Below are positions 1 through 9,391 of a DNA stretch of 55,510 bases, one piece after another (position 1 is the stretch's first letter; every line of letters starts with the position of its first letter). The translations under genes and the position numbers were made by a program. This DNA is from UMGS1781 sp045650705 (lineage in GTDB: Bacteria; Bacillota; Clostridia; TANB77; CAG-508), in contig JAZRRK010000060.1 in assembly GCA_045650705.1 (NCBI GenBank), forward strand, positions 1-55,510, given 5' to 3'. The notes beneath the pieces are model-generated. The model was not told where the DNA came from and searched no databases. It saw only the letters and a list, made by a program, of their open reading frames with translations.

Positions 1-690
1 AATAATAAAAATGAATCCAGCAAATATTGAAAAGAAATATTGTGTTAAAAATCCTAAAATTGTAATAATTCCTAATGTTACTATTGTTTTATAATTCAAA
101 TTAAAATCATCTTTATATATTTTTATACTATAGTAGAAGTATAGTAATATAAATAAAGTTAGAACCATATACATTCTTTGATATAATACCATAGAAATTG
201 TACCCATTGATAAACCATAAAATATTATTGTTGGAATAGCTAAATTCTCTTTATCTATTAATTTTAAAAACTTTTTGATTACAAAACAGCTTAATATAAA
301 GGCAATTATATTTACTATAAATATTGTGTATTTTGTAAAATTACCTCCAAAAAGAATACTGGTAAAGTGTGTTAATATATAAAATACTGGAGGATGATTA
401 TCCTTTATTTGATTGGTATAAATAGACTTTAAGTTTAGATAATTCTCAGGTGTTAGACTCATATACTCTTGCACATATTCTCTAGTTTTCCATACTGGTG
501 TACCACCTTCATCAGGTACTTCGTTATTTTCATAAGCTACCATTAACCCATTATAAGGATTTACAGATGAAGAAATTGTATAAACTTCATCTTCATGAAA
601 TCCTTTCTTTTGAGTTTGATAAAAAAATATAGTACACACAATTAATAAAATTATTATTATAAATAAGTTTTCTTTTAATATTTTTTTCAT
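1..690 (-). CDS. GT-C family membrane glycosyltransferase (dolichyl-P-mannose mannosyltransferase-like), partial
   Basis: The gene reads leftward from an ATG at 690 and runs off the window start, so only about 229 N-terminal residues are visible. An N-terminal membrane helix (residues 8-24) is followed by HEDEVYTI, the acidic DE motif in the first extracytoplasmic loop typical of GT-C (PMT/ArnT-like, GT39-like) enzymes. DNHPPVFYIL near residue 93, a second common motif of this superfamily, follows. Several hydrophobic helices come after. The family moves a sugar from a lipid-phosphate carrier to a surface acceptor. The acceptor cannot be read here. The ABC transporter gene 67 bases upstream is on the same strand and may be co-transcribed. 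Confidence 0.75.
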   Translation of the reverse strand, partial: MKKILKENLFIIIILLIVCTIFFYQTQKKGFHEDEVYTISSSVNPYNGLMVAYENNEVPDEGGTPVWKTREYVQEYMSLTPENYLNLKSIYTNQIKDNHPPVFYILTHFTSILFGGNFTKYTIFIVNIIAFILSCFVIKKFLKLIDKENLAIPTIIFYGLSMGTISMVLYQRMYMVLTLFILLYFYYSIKIYKDDFNLNYKTIVTLGIITILGFLTQYFFSIFAGFIFII

Positions 691-756
691 ATTTCTACCT
701 CATTTATATATTTTAACATATAACTTATTAATTTGTATACTATATTTTTAATTTAA

Positions 757-3360
757 TTATTCTGTTCTAAGTGCTTCTACTGGATCTTTTTTTGCAGCTA
801 ATCTTGATGGTATTAATCCCGCTATCATTGTTAATACTACACTAATTATTACTAATACTATTGCGCCATTTAATGGTAGTACTGCAGCATTTGAGATATT
901 AGCAAATTGATTTATTATCATATTTGTTGGTAATATTAATAATAATGTTACTCCTATACCTAAAAGTCCTGCAGTTATTCCAACAATAAATGTTTCTGCA
1001 TTAAATACTCTTGTTATATCTTTCTTAGATGCTCCTATACTACGTAATATACCAATTTCTTTAGTTCTTTCTAATACAGAAATATAAGTTATTATTCCTA
1101 TCATTATTGATGATACTACTAAAGATATTGCAACAAATGCAATTAATATATAGCTAATTACATTTATTATAGTGCTTACTGAACTCATCATTACACCAAC
1201 AATATCTGTGTAATTTATTATATTTTCTTCTTTTCCATTATCTTCTTGCATCTTATTATACTCTTCAATTGCATTCGCGATTTCATCTTTTGATTCAAAG
1301 TTTTTTGGATATATATTTATTGCTATTGGATTATCTAAATCTACTATACCTAAAGTAGATAAATTAGTCTCATATGTTGCTGAATTGTTTTGTGTGTATG
1401 TTGCCATAAGTTCTGCCATTTCTTCACTACTTAATGTTTGCATATATGCTTTTTGTTCGCTTGATAAATCATTATAATTAAAACTCTCTGTTGTGTTATC
1501 TTCGTTAAATTCTAAACCTGTAAAAACATTTATTGTTTCATTTGCTTTTTGTTCTTTTGCTATTTCTGTTTCATTTATTTTGTTTATAACATATTCTTTT
1601 AATTCACTTGTATAACCTATTGAACCTGTTATTGATGTTGCAACAGCTTCTTCATTTGGTCTTATTATACCTACAATTTTTATCTCTTCTGCACTATTTA
1701 ATAAATCCTCCATATAATCTTTATCTGTAGATTTATTTATCCATAATCCATTGTTTTTTTGATAATAATCTGTATTTAATAGAACTTTAAAAGATAAATT
1801 TAAAAATTCATCATAAGTATAACTAGCTTCTTCCGCCTCAGGTATTTCTTCTCCTTTTTGCATTGCCATCATCATTTTTGCTAATTCAGATTGGTCTTTC
1901 ATTCCTAATGAATATAATGCATATTCACTTATTTCATTGTTTTCTCCCACAATTAGAACAACCTCATTATATGCATTTGGCCATCTTCCTTCAACAACAT
2001 CGTATTGAGATTGTAATAACTCATCATTATCTAGCATTTCTGTCCATACATCATATTGAGATGTAACCATACTAGAATCCATAAATGGAGTTGAGGTTTG
2101 AGCTTCTATCATTTGCCCCATTCCTATAGAATTTAGTAATTGATTTGGATTTACTTGTAAATAGCTACCATCATCCTTTTCTCTGTATATATTTAAATTC
2201 AAATCATAACTATATTGTATTGCATTTGCATTTTGTTTTATTTTACTATTATCTGCTTCTATATACTCCTTAAAAGCTTTTAAATTGTTAGTTTGTACTT
2301 CGCTTGATAACATACTTAACATTTTTGTCATAATGTTTTTAGAGTATATTTTTCCATCTTCCCTATTTATATTGGTTTCTTCCTCTTGACCCATTAATTC
2401 TGTTAGCATACTATTCATATCAACTGTTGTTTCTTGTATTGTTAATGGATATGTTGATAATGTGTCTTCTTGAACCTTATCTATATATTCTTGCACTCCA
2501 TTTGACAATGATAATATCAATGCAATTCCTATAATACCAATACTTCCAGCAAATGCTGTTAATAAAGTTCTTCCCTTTTTAGTCATAAGGTTATTTAAAC
2601 TTAATGATAGTGCTGTAAAGAAGCTCATATGAGTTTTTTTACCTTTTTCTTTAACTTCATTATATTCTTCTTTTTCTTCTCCATTATATGGATTTGTGTC
2701 ATCTATAATATTCCCATCTAGTAACTTAATTGTTCTAGTTGCATATTGTTCAGCAAGTTCTGGATTGTGTGTAACCATAATTACTAATTTATCTTTTGCT
2801 ATTTCTTTTAATAGCTCCATAATTTGTACACTAGTTGCTGAATCAAGTGCTCCAGTTGGTTCATCTGCAAGCAATATTTCTGGATTATTTATTAATGCTC
2901 TTGCTATTGCTACTCTTTGCATTTGACCACCAGATAATTGATTTGGTTTTTTATTCATTTGGTCTTCTAAACCTACTTTTTTTAGAACCTGTTTTGCTCT
3001 TTCTCTTCTCTCTGACTTTGATACTCCAGACAAAGTTAGAGCAAGTTCTACATTTGATAAAACACTTTGATGTGTAATTAAATTATAGCTTTGAAAAACA
3101 AAACCAATTGAATGATTTCTATATGTGTCCCAATCCCTATCTTTAAACTTTTTAGTTGATTTTCCCTTTATCTTTAAATCTCCTGATGAATACCTATCAA
3201 GTCCTCCTATTATATTAAGCATAGTTGTTTTACCACATCCACTATGTCCTAAAATTGCTACAAATTCATTTTTTCTAAATTCTACATTTATTCCTTTTAA
3301 GGCTTGAACTTCATTCTCTCCAGATAAGTAATTTTTCTTAATATCTGTTAATTTTAACAT
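757..3360 (-). CDS. ABC transporter with fused ATPase and MacB/FtsX-type permease
   Basis: The protein is about 867 residues. An in-frame upstream ATG exists at 3396, but the start at 3360 has a good AAGGAGG site directly before it. The N-terminal ATPase shows Walker A GHSGCGKTT, signature LSGGQMQRVAIARAL, Walker B ILLADEPTGALD and an H-loop in VTHNPE. The C-terminal part has one helix near residue 270, an extracytoplasmic domain of about 430 residues and three C-terminal helices ending in IPSRLAAKKDPVEALR, the usual MacB/FtsX-type permease layout. Such fused proteins act as homodimers and use ATP to drive extracytoplasmic movements, often in peptide or lipid export or antibiotic response. 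The substrate is unknown. The large extracytoplasmic domain is longer than in plain FtsX-type permeases. Confidence 0.9.
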   Translation of the reverse strand: MLKLTDIKKNYLSGENEVQALKGINVEFRKNEFVAILGHSGCGKTTMLNIIGGLDRYSSGDLKIKGKSTKKFKDRDWDTYRNHSIGFVFQSYNLITHQSVLSNVELALTLSGVSKSERRERAKQVLKKVGLEDQMNKKPNQLSGGQMQRVAIARALINNPEILLADEPTGALDSATSVQIMELLKEIAKDKLVIMVTHNPELAEQYATRTIKLLDGNIIDDTNPYNGEEKEEYNEVKEKGKKTHMSFFTALSLSLNNLMTKKGRTLLTAFAGSIGIIGIALILSLSNGVQEYIDKVQEDTLSTYPLTIQETTVDMNSMLTELMGQEEETNINREDGKIYSKNIMTKMLSMLSSEVQTNNLKAFKEYIEADNSKIKQNANAIQYSYDLNLNIYREKDDGSYLQVNPNQLLNSIGMGQMIEAQTSTPFMDSSMVTSQYDVWTEMLDNDELLQSQYDVVEGRWPNAYNEVVLIVGENNEISEYALYSLGMKDQSELAKMMMAMQKGEEIPEAEEASYTYDEFLNLSFKVLLNTDYYQKNNGLWINKSTDKDYMEDLLNSAEEIKIVGIIRPNEEAVATSITGSIGYTSELKEYVINKINETEIAKEQKANETINVFTGLEFNEDNTTESFNYNDLSSEQKAYMQTLSSEEMAELMATYTQNNSATYETNLSTLGIVDLDNPIAINIYPKNFESKDEIANAIEEYNKMQEDNGKEENIINYTDIVGVMMSSVSTIINVISYILIAFVAISLVVSSIMIGIITYISVLERTKEIGILRSIGASKKDITRVFNAETFIVGITAGLLGIGVTLLLILPTNMIINQFANISNAAVLPLNGAIVLVIISVVLTMIAGLIPSRLAAKKDPVEALRTE

Positions 3361-3552
3361 TGTTTTCCTCCTTAAACTATTATTAATTTTTATCAAGATG
3401 ATATTATATCACACTTTTTATTAAAAATTAATTAAATATTAATATTTTTTGAAATTTATCTCACTTTTATTATATTACTTGCAATTTCTTTATTATTATT
3501 ATATAATCTGTCTATAATTTTTTATTCTAATGATCCAATATCTGGAGGTTCT

Positions 3553-4147
3553 ATGTTTTATAATATTTTTTTCAAATATTTTTTCGTTTTCTTATTTTTT
3601 ATTATATTTTGTTTTATGGGAATAATTTATAGTTTATATTCACTCGGTTCAATTACCATATCAGAAAATGGCGTTTTAGAATCTAATATTATAATCTCAA
3701 GTTCTAATTTTATATGGCCCACTCCACGGATATAATACAATTACATCATATTTTGGCTATAGAATTGCTCCTACAACAGGTGCAGGTACTTTCCATGGAG
3801 GTATTGATATTGGTGCTCCTACTGGCACTAAAATTGTTGCCTCCTTTTCCGGAAAAGTTACATATGCAGGTTTTATGGGTGCTAATGGCTACACAATAAC
3901 TATCTCAGATGGGACATATTCCGCTAATTATTCTCATATTTCGTCATTTTTTTTAGTTTCCATTGGAGATTATATTAATCAAGGAGACATTATTGCAACC
4001 GTCGGTCCTAAAAACGTTTACGGAGTTCCTAATAACCCATATAAAGATTCAAATGGATTACCTACAAATGGTGCAACAACAGGTCCTCATCTCCATTTTT
4101 CCATAAGAAAAGACGGCCAAGCCGTCAATCCTCTAAATTTTTTATAA
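3553..4147 (+). CDS. Membrane-anchored M23 metallopeptidase, reading frame shifted +1 at an in-frame CGG
   Basis: GGAGG lies five bases before the ATG at 3553. The first frame gives a hydrophobic anchor (residues 1-34) and a short linker, then reaches a stop at 3733-3735. The M23 domain continues in the next frame up to 4147. It has the SYFGYR strand, the zinc-ligand region FHGGIDIGAPTG (H and D) and GPHLHFSIR (HxH). Dropping the C at 3727 joins the parts as WPTPGYNTITSYFGYR, a normal M23 lead-in, and gives 197 residues. M23 enzymes cut peptidoglycan cross-bridges. The metal-binding residues look intact, so the domain would be active if the frame is restored. It may be a pseudogene, a sequencing error or a programmed shift. 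Two other genes here break in the same way. Confidence 0.8.
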
Positions 4148-4639
4148 TTACATATCGTCATCTTCATCTTCACAATGGCAATGGTGGTGTTCTCCGTGCG
4201 AACAACAATCACAACCGTCGTCATCACAATCACAGTCATGTCCCCAGTCTAATTCTATTGTATTATTACATTCAGGACATACTATTTCTTCTTCAGTAAT
4301 TTCATCTTCCTCTATTGTAAATGTTTTATTACAGTATGGACATTTTATTTCTATGTCATAATCATCATCATCATTTGATTCCCCATCCATATAAATATCT
4401 CTTTCTATATTTTTTATGCTTTTTTGTATAGTTTTTAATTCTTCTTTAACTTCTAATTGATTTTGTGCTAATTCTGCTATTCTACTGTTAGCAACTTCCT
4501 CTAATTGTGTATATGCATCAAAAAAGATATTATATAAATTAAACATTTCTATTCTTGCTTTCTCTAGGTCTTCTTTATCTTTAATATTTTTCTCTAAGTT
4601 TTCTAATATTTTTTTAAAATCTGAATTTAAATTAGCCAT
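4148..4639 (-). CDS. CD1247-like zinc-ribbon protein with Asp/His/Cys-rich tail
   Basis: This 163-residue protein starts MANLNSDFKKIL. The N-terminal half is helical and charged, with likely coiled coil around residues 10-90. Next comes a zinc ribbon with two CxxC pairs (KCPYCNKTF and VCPECNNTI). The last 30 residues are almost only Asp, Glu, His and Cys, suggesting a second metal-binding region. I recognise it as similar to clostridial proteins named after C. difficile CD1247, which have no firmly established function. It sits just downstream of efp on the same strand, separated by a hairpin. The gene ends at the base after the stop of the convergent M23 gene. AAAGGA precedes the ATG. Confidence 0.6.
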   Translation of the reverse strand: MANLNSDFKKILENLEKNIKDKEDLEKARIEMFNLYNIFFDAYTQLEEVANSRIAELAQNQLEVKEELKTIQKSIKNIERDIYMDGESNDDDDYDIEIKCPYCNKTFTIEEDEITEEEIVCPECNNTIELDWGHDCDCDDDGCDCCSHGEHHHCHCEDEDDDM

Positions 4640-4681
4640 TTCTTAATCATTCCTTTCAAATAAAAGATTATATAAAGAAAC

Positions 4682-4704
4682 TAGTGTGAAAATATTTCAC
4701 ACTA
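4682..4704 (-). terminator. Hairpin between efp and the zinc-ribbon gene
   Basis: The sequence is an inverted repeat with a 10-base stem (TAGTGTGAAA) and a three-base loop. It lies 12 bases after the efp stop. In the leftward direction it is followed by a T-rich stretch, so it probably terminates or attenuates efp transcription before the zinc-ribbon gene. Confidence 0.6.
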
Positions 4705-4715
4705 AGTATTATTCC

Positions 4716-5285
4716 TTAAATTCTTTCCATATATTCGCCAGTTCTAGTATCTATTCTAATTTTGTCTCCTGTATTTACAAATAATGGAACATTAATTGTA
4801 GCACCAGTTTCTAATTCAGCTGGTTTTGTTGCACCTGCACCTGCTGTATTTCCACTAAATCCTGGTTCTGTATATGTAATTTCTAATTCAACAAACATTG
4901 GTGGTTCAATTGCAAATATTTTACCTTTAAAAGCTAAAGTTTTTACCATCATATTTTCTTTTAAAAACTTTAACATATCTCCTAATTCTGATTTGTTAAG
5001 TGGTATTTGATCATATGTTTCATTATCCATGAAATAATATAAATCTCCATCTGCATATAAATATTGCATTTCTCTTTTTTCAATCTCTGCACCTTGTAAT
5101 TTTTCTGATGGATTAAATGTTCTTTCTAAGACTGCTCCTGTAATTACATTTTTTAGCTTTGTTCTAACAAATGCAGCTCCTTTTCCTGGTTTAACGTGTT
5201 GAAATTCAACTACTTTAAATACTGATCCATCTAATTCAAATGTTGTTCCATTTCTGACATCTCCTGCCATATATACTTCTGCCAT
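4716..5285 (-). CDS. efp: Elongation factor P
   Basis: EF-P binds between the P and E sites and relieves ribosomes stalled at polyproline. The 189-residue length is close to the usual ~185. The three beta-barrel domains are recognisable: the KOW-like N-terminal domain with loop HVKPGKGAAF, a middle OB domain (EKREMQYLYADG) and a C-terminal OB domain ending GDKIRIDTRTGEYMER. The loop-tip lysine, modified in many bacteria, is residue 35. A partner modification gene is not visible in the window. AGAGGTAAG precedes the ATG. The gene is followed by a hairpin and then by the zinc-ribbon gene. Confidence 0.97.
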   Translation of the reverse strand: MAEVYMAGDVRNGTTFELDGSVFKVVEFQHVKPGKGAAFVRTKLKNVITGAVLERTFNPSEKLQGAEIEKREMQYLYADGDLYYFMDNETYDQIPLNKSELGDMLKFLKENMMVKTLAFKGKIFAIEPPMFVELEITYTEPGFSGNTAGAGATKPAELETGATINVPLFVNTGDKIRIDTRTGEYMERI

Positions 5286-5381
5286 ATTATCTTACCTCTT
5301 TCTTTTAAAAATTATACTAACTATATAAGTTTACTATATTTTTCCATAAAAATCAAGTGTTATATGAAGTTTGTTTGAAAA

Positions 5382-6653
5382 TTAAAGCTTTATTTCTACT
5401 TTAGTGCCTTTAGGTTCATTTTTAAATATCTTTATACTGCCTCCATGCATTTTTACTATTGTATAAGCAATTGAAAGTCCTATTCCTGTTCCACCTTTTT
5501 CCCTTGACCCTGCTTTGTCTTCTCTATAAAATCTTTCAAATATGTGTTTTTCCGCTTCTTTGCTTATTCCTACTCCAGTATCAATTATTTCTATCACACA
5601 TTTTCCATCTTTCATATATGTTCTTACATCTATTTTATCATTTTCTGATGTATATTTTATTGCATTATCTAGTAATATTACTATTAGCTGATTTATTTTA
5701 TTAACATCTATGTTAATCTTCTTATTATATTTTAAATCTAATTTTATTTCTTTATTTTGTAGTTCTGCAAATTCTACATAAGGTATTGATACTTCCTTTA
5801 TTAACTCATCAATTTCTATATTTTCTTTATTTAGTTTTAATTCATTTGTATCTGACATTGCAAGTATCATTAATTCTTTTATTAGTTTTGTTAGTCTCCT
5901 TGTTTCTTTTAGCATAATATTTATATCTTCAGATTTTTCTATTATTTTGCCCTCAGGCTCTTGTAATAATAACTCTTGTTTCGCTTGTATTATAGTAAGT
6001 GGCGTTCTTAATTCGTGTGATGCATTTTGCACAAATTCTGTCTGTTTTTTATACGAATCTATAATAGGTTTTAATGTCATTTTTGATAATATATATGACC
6101 CTATAATTGCAACTATTAATATTATTGAACTCCCTACTATTAATGTATCTTCAAGACTGTCTAGAGTTTCAACTTCCCCATCTACATTTGCAAGTAATTG
6201 TATATAATATTTTTCTCCATAATCTGTATTAAGCTTTACCGTTATACCTCTATAATTATATGTGTTTTGTAAATTTATATTGTAAATCTTGTTTATTGAA
6301 TTTTTATTAAATTCAATATCTGCAATATACTCATCATATATTCTTCCAATACTTTCACTATTTATAATATTTCCTTCTTTATCTCTTATAATAGATATTA
6401 GCCTTGGATTTATCTTTATCTCTATAATACTATTTATACCTGAATTCATTCTTGGTATAGAAAGTTCTCTTAAATTGTACTTATTATAGTTTTGTAATGT
6501 TTCTAAAAGTTCATTATCTATTGATTTATATAATGAATTAGAGGCCTGTTTATATACCACTAAATTAAATGAAATTAGTATTAGTGCAAACACTATAAAT
6601 GTATAAAACATATTTTTTATTAATTGCTTTCGTATTAATTTTTGCTCACTCAT
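5382..6653 (-). CDS. Sensor histidine kinase
   Basis: This 423-residue membrane kinase has helices at about 15-33 and 171-190 that flank an extracytoplasmic sensor of roughly 135 residues. The dimerisation and phosphotransfer domain carries the H-box ASHELRTPLTII. The ATPase domain has the N-box LLDNAIKYT, G1 DTGVGIS, an F-box (IFERFYRED) and G2 GGTGIGLSIA. HAMP is short or absent, because the H-box comes only about 25 residues after the second helix. It starts nine bases after the response-regulator stop, with AAGGAG before the ATG, so the two form one operon. The overall form resembles CiaH-like kinases. The signal cannot be inferred. Confidence 0.93.
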   Translation of the reverse strand: MSEQKLIRKQLIKNMFYTFIVFALILISFNLVVYKQASNSLYKSIDNELLETLQNYNKYNLRELSIPRMNSGINSIIEIKINPRLISIIRDKEGNIINSESIGRIYDEYIADIEFNKNSINKIYNINLQNTYNYRGITVKLNTDYGEKYYIQLLANVDGEVETLDSLEDTLIVGSSIILIVAIIGSYILSKMTLKPIIDSYKKQTEFVQNASHELRTPLTIIQAKQELLLQEPEGKIIEKSEDINIMLKETRRLTKLIKELMILAMSDTNELKLNKENIEIDELIKEVSIPYVEFAELQNKEIKLDLKYNKKINIDVNKINQLIVILLDNAIKYTSENDKIDVRTYMKDGKCVIEIIDTGVGISKEAEKHIFERFYREDKAGSREKGGTGIGLSIAYTIVKMHGGSIKIFKNEPKGTKVEIKL

Positions 6654-6662
6654 ATTTTCTCC

Positions 6663-7331
6663 TTATTCTATTATCATATAACCTACACTTCTTATTGTTT
6701 TAATATATTTATCATATCCATATTTCTTTAAGGTTTTTCTTAATCCGCTAGCATAAACTTCTACTACATTAGTAGTTGTATACGAGTCAAATCCCCATAT
6801 TTTATCAAATATTTGCTCTTTTGTTATTATTGTTCCTTTAGAATTTATTAAATATTCTAATATATCAAATTGCTTACCTGGCAAGCTTATTTCTTCATCT
6901 TTAATAAATGCTTTTCTATTTTTTATATTTAATTTTATGTCTTTAAATTGTAGTAAATCTTCAGTATATTCTCCTTTTGTTCTTCTAATTATTGCTTTTA
7001 ACCTTGCTAATAGTTCTTGTCTTTCAAATGGTTTTACCAAGTAGTCATCTGCCCCAAAATTAAATCCTTTTACTTTATCATTTATTGTATCTTTTGCAGT
7101 TAATATTAGTACAGGTGTTAACACTTTATTTTCTCTTAATTTTATGAGTACATCATATCCAGACATTTCTGGTAACATTAAATCTAATATTATCGCATCA
7201 TATATATTTCCTTTAGCAAGCATATATGCTTCATATCCATCATAAGCTTGTTCCGTATTAAATTCTTTACAAATACATTGTTTAATAGTGTCTGATAGTA
7301 TTTTATCATCTTCAACTATTAATATTTTCAT
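6663..7331 (-). CDS. OmpR/PhoB-family response regulator
   Basis: The 222-residue protein has an N-terminal receiver domain with acidic pocket VEDD (residues 7-9), phospho-acceptor Asp50 in IILDLMLPEMSG and the conserved lysine in LVKPF. A C-terminal winged-helix domain has the usual ending KYIKTIRSVGYMI. It is the partner of the kinase directly downstream. A 16-base-stem inverted repeat lies 29 bases upstream of the start and could be a terminator for the preceding gene or a regulatory element. Target genes are unknown. Confidence 0.95.
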   Translation of the reverse strand: MKILIVEDDKILSDTIKQCICKEFNTEQAYDGYEAYMLAKGNIYDAIILDLMLPEMSGYDVLIKLRENKVLTPVLILTAKDTINDKVKGFNFGADDYLVKPFERQELLARLKAIIRRTKGEYTEDLLQFKDIKLNIKNRKAFIKDEEISLPGKQFDILEYLINSKGTIITKEQIFDKIWGFDSYTTTNVVEVYASGLRKTLKKYGYDKYIKTIRSVGYMIIE

Positions 7332-7359
7332 AATAAAGTCTCCTTTTTTATATAATTTT

Positions 7360-7411
7360 AATAGGAGAAAACAATTTTTCTTTTGGAGGTGAATTATTGT
7401 TTTCTCCTATT
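7360..7411. terminator. Long inverted repeat between the M24 peptidase and response regulator genes
   Basis: The arms AATAGGAGAAAACAAT and ATTGTTTTCTCCTATT form a perfect 16-base stem with a 20-base loop containing TTGGAGGTGAA. The position, downstream of the M24 peptidase and 29 bases before the response regulator start, fits a terminator or attenuator. The T-run is on the rightward side and no rightward gene precedes it, so its role is unsure. Confidence 0.45.
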
Positions 7412-7509
7412 TTTAGGGGTGTATAAGTCTATACTTTGTTGTGAATACAGATATTATAAATTACTAATATTAAATTAATATTAAATTACATCTTTTTACA
7501 ATTTTTTTA

Positions 7510-8571
7510 TTAAATTACTACATAATTTTTAGGAGAATTAGTTAAGATTTCTGATGCACCTTTGTTTACTAGTATTGTATCTTCTATTCTTATACCATAT
7601 TTCCCTGGAATATATATACCCGGTTCATTTGTTATTACCATATTAGATTTTAAAAATGTATCATTTTTAGAATTTATAAATGGTCTTTCGTGTGTTTCTA
7701 GTCCAATTCCATGTCCTAAAGAATGTATTAAACCATGTTTATTTAGTTTAAAATCACTCTCGACCATTTGTGATATTGTTTTTATACTTGCATATTCTTT
7801 TATTTCTTTATTTGTAAGTAATTGATTTTTTAGTACCAAATCATAAATTGGTTTTATTTCTTCTAAAATGCAACCCATAAATATTGTTCTTGTCATATCT
7901 GAACAATATCCTTTATATTTACATCCCATATCTATTAATATAGGATCTGCCATTTTTACAGCTCTATCTGAAGGGACCCAATGTGGAATAGCACTATTTT
8001 CTCCAATAGCAACTACTGTATCAAATGCGAGTCCATCTGCACCATTTTTTCTAAAAAACATTTCTATCTCAAATGCTATTTCTTTTTCAGTTACACCTAT
8101 TTTTATAAAATCTAATAAATAATTAAAGCATTTATCTGTAATTTCACAAGCTTTTTTTATTTTTTCTATTTCATCATCATCTTTTACTTCTCTTAATTTT
8201 TCTATTATATTCTCAGTTTCTGCTAAATTATTTACTCTATACTTTTGTTTTAAGTAATGATATTGCTTATATGTTACATAGTTCTCTTCGAAACCTATAT
8301 TTTCGCAAAATAAGAAGAAATTTTCACATTCTTCTTTGCTAACTTCTCTAAAATCTGCAACTATTACTTCATCATTAATTGTTAATGTACTTCTTACACT
8401 TTCTAAAAACATTGTATATGTTAAAAATATATTTTCTTTTCTTGTAATTAGTAGTGTTCCTTCGTTTTCTATATTGGTTAAGTACTTAATACTTGTTGGA
8501 TTGGTAACTATCATACCTTCCATATTTAAACTTCTTAACCTCTCTCGTAAAAGTCTTATTCGCTCATTCAT
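7510..8571 (-). CDS. M24-family aminopeptidase (Xaa-Pro peptidase, PepQ/YpdF-like)
   Basis: The 353-residue protein has the two-domain creatinase/prolidase fold. The N-terminal domain (to about residue 125) starts MNERIRLLRERL. The C-terminal pita-bread domain holds the five metal ligands: two Asp in IDMGCKYKGYCSDMTRTIF, His in SLGHGIGLETHERPF, and Glu in NEPGIYIPGKYG and in RIEDT. Family members remove N-terminal residues before proline or cleave Xaa-Pro dipeptides using two metal ions. The gene is close to the usual ~355 residues and complete. It lies upstream of the two-component system but is separated from it by 178 bases with a long inverted repeat. Confidence 0.9.
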   Translation of the reverse strand: MNERIRLLRERLRSLNMEGMIVTNPTSIKYLTNIENEGTLLITRKENIFLTYTMFLESVRSTLTINDEVIVADFREVSKEECENFFLFCENIGFEENYVTYKQYHYLKQKYRVNNLAETENIIEKLREVKDDDEIEKIKKACEITDKCFNYLLDFIKIGVTEKEIAFEIEMFFRKNGADGLAFDTVVAIGENSAIPHWVPSDRAVKMADPILIDMGCKYKGYCSDMTRTIFMGCILEEIKPIYDLVLKNQLLTNKEIKEYASIKTISQMVESDFKLNKHGLIHSLGHGIGLETHERPFINSKNDTFLKSNMVITNEPGIYIPGKYGIRIEDTILVNKGASEILTNSPKNYVVI

Positions 8572-8591
8572 ATGAGCTCACCCCTTTCACT

Positions 8592-9320
8592 TTAAAACAA
8601 ACCTAATGTAAACACTTTCATTAAAAATATAAACAATGTGCTTGTTGGAACAAATATTGTTATTCCTGTAGATAAAACTATAAACGGTCCAAATGGGATA
8701 TAGCCATCTTCTCTTCCCTTCTTTAGTAGCATAATTGTTATACTAATTATTGCACCAATTAAAAATGATAATACAGAAATTATTATTATATTAATAAGAC
8801 CAAAGTATAATCCTAATGCACCCATTAGTTTTACATCTCCTAGTCCCATTGCTTCTTTCCCTGCAATTAGTCCTCCTATTAATGTAATTAGTAAGAATAT
8901 TCCTCCTCCTGCTAACATTCCTAATAGCATATCTTTTGCTATATTTAAATTTTGTATTCCAAATATAAAAGCAAACATTAGCCCTACTTCAAACATTGTC
9001 AAATTTAATCTGTTTGGTATTATTTGTATTTTATAGTCTACAACAAATGCTGAAATCAGCATCGGTGTAAGCATTGCAAATCTTAATAAATCTAAACTTA
9101 TTTTAAATTTATATAGTAAAGCAATATATGCAATTGCATTTATTAAGATAAGTATATAGTTTATTTTAAAAGTCTTTTTATACTCTGTAAATGTTTCTTT
9201 AGACAAAATTCTCTTTTCATTTAAGAATGCTTTATTCATATAATCAATGAATTGTCCAATAGCACCTCCTATAAATGCTATTATTACATAATATAAAATG
9301 TGAATATCATTAATATACAT
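8592..9320 (-). CDS. Prepilin peptidase, A24 aspartyl protease (reduced N-terminal domain)
   Basis: The 242-residue multi-helix membrane protein contains both catalytic aspartates of type IV prepilin peptidases: VVDYKIQIIPNRLN (residues about 94-107) and GLGDVKLMGALG (about 160-171). The cytoplasmic N-terminal domain that often carries the methyltransferase part and two CxxC zinc pairs is present only as a short cysteine-free stretch. Cleavage is therefore likely, while methylation is uncertain. Candidate substrates in this window are the two pilin-like proteins at 38-41 kb, which start with RGITLVAL motifs. GAGGAGG precedes the ATG, and the M24 gene starts 20 bases further on. Confidence 0.9.
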   Translation of the reverse strand: MYINDIHILYYVIIAFIGGAIGQFIDYMNKAFLNEKRILSKETFTEYKKTFKINYILILINAIAYIALLYKFKISLDLLRFAMLTPMLISAFVVDYKIQIIPNRLNLTMFEVGLMFAFIFGIQNLNIAKDMLLGMLAGGGIFLLITLIGGLIAGKEAMGLGDVKLMGALGLYFGLINIIIISVLSFLIGAIISITIMLLKKGREDGYIPFGPFIVLSTGITIFVPTSTLFIFLMKVFTLGLF

Positions 9321-9391
9321 CTATCTGTTTCCTCCTCTGTTTTTCTCCTATATTCTATTATATCTTTTCTAATTTTGCAAGTTTTTTACAA

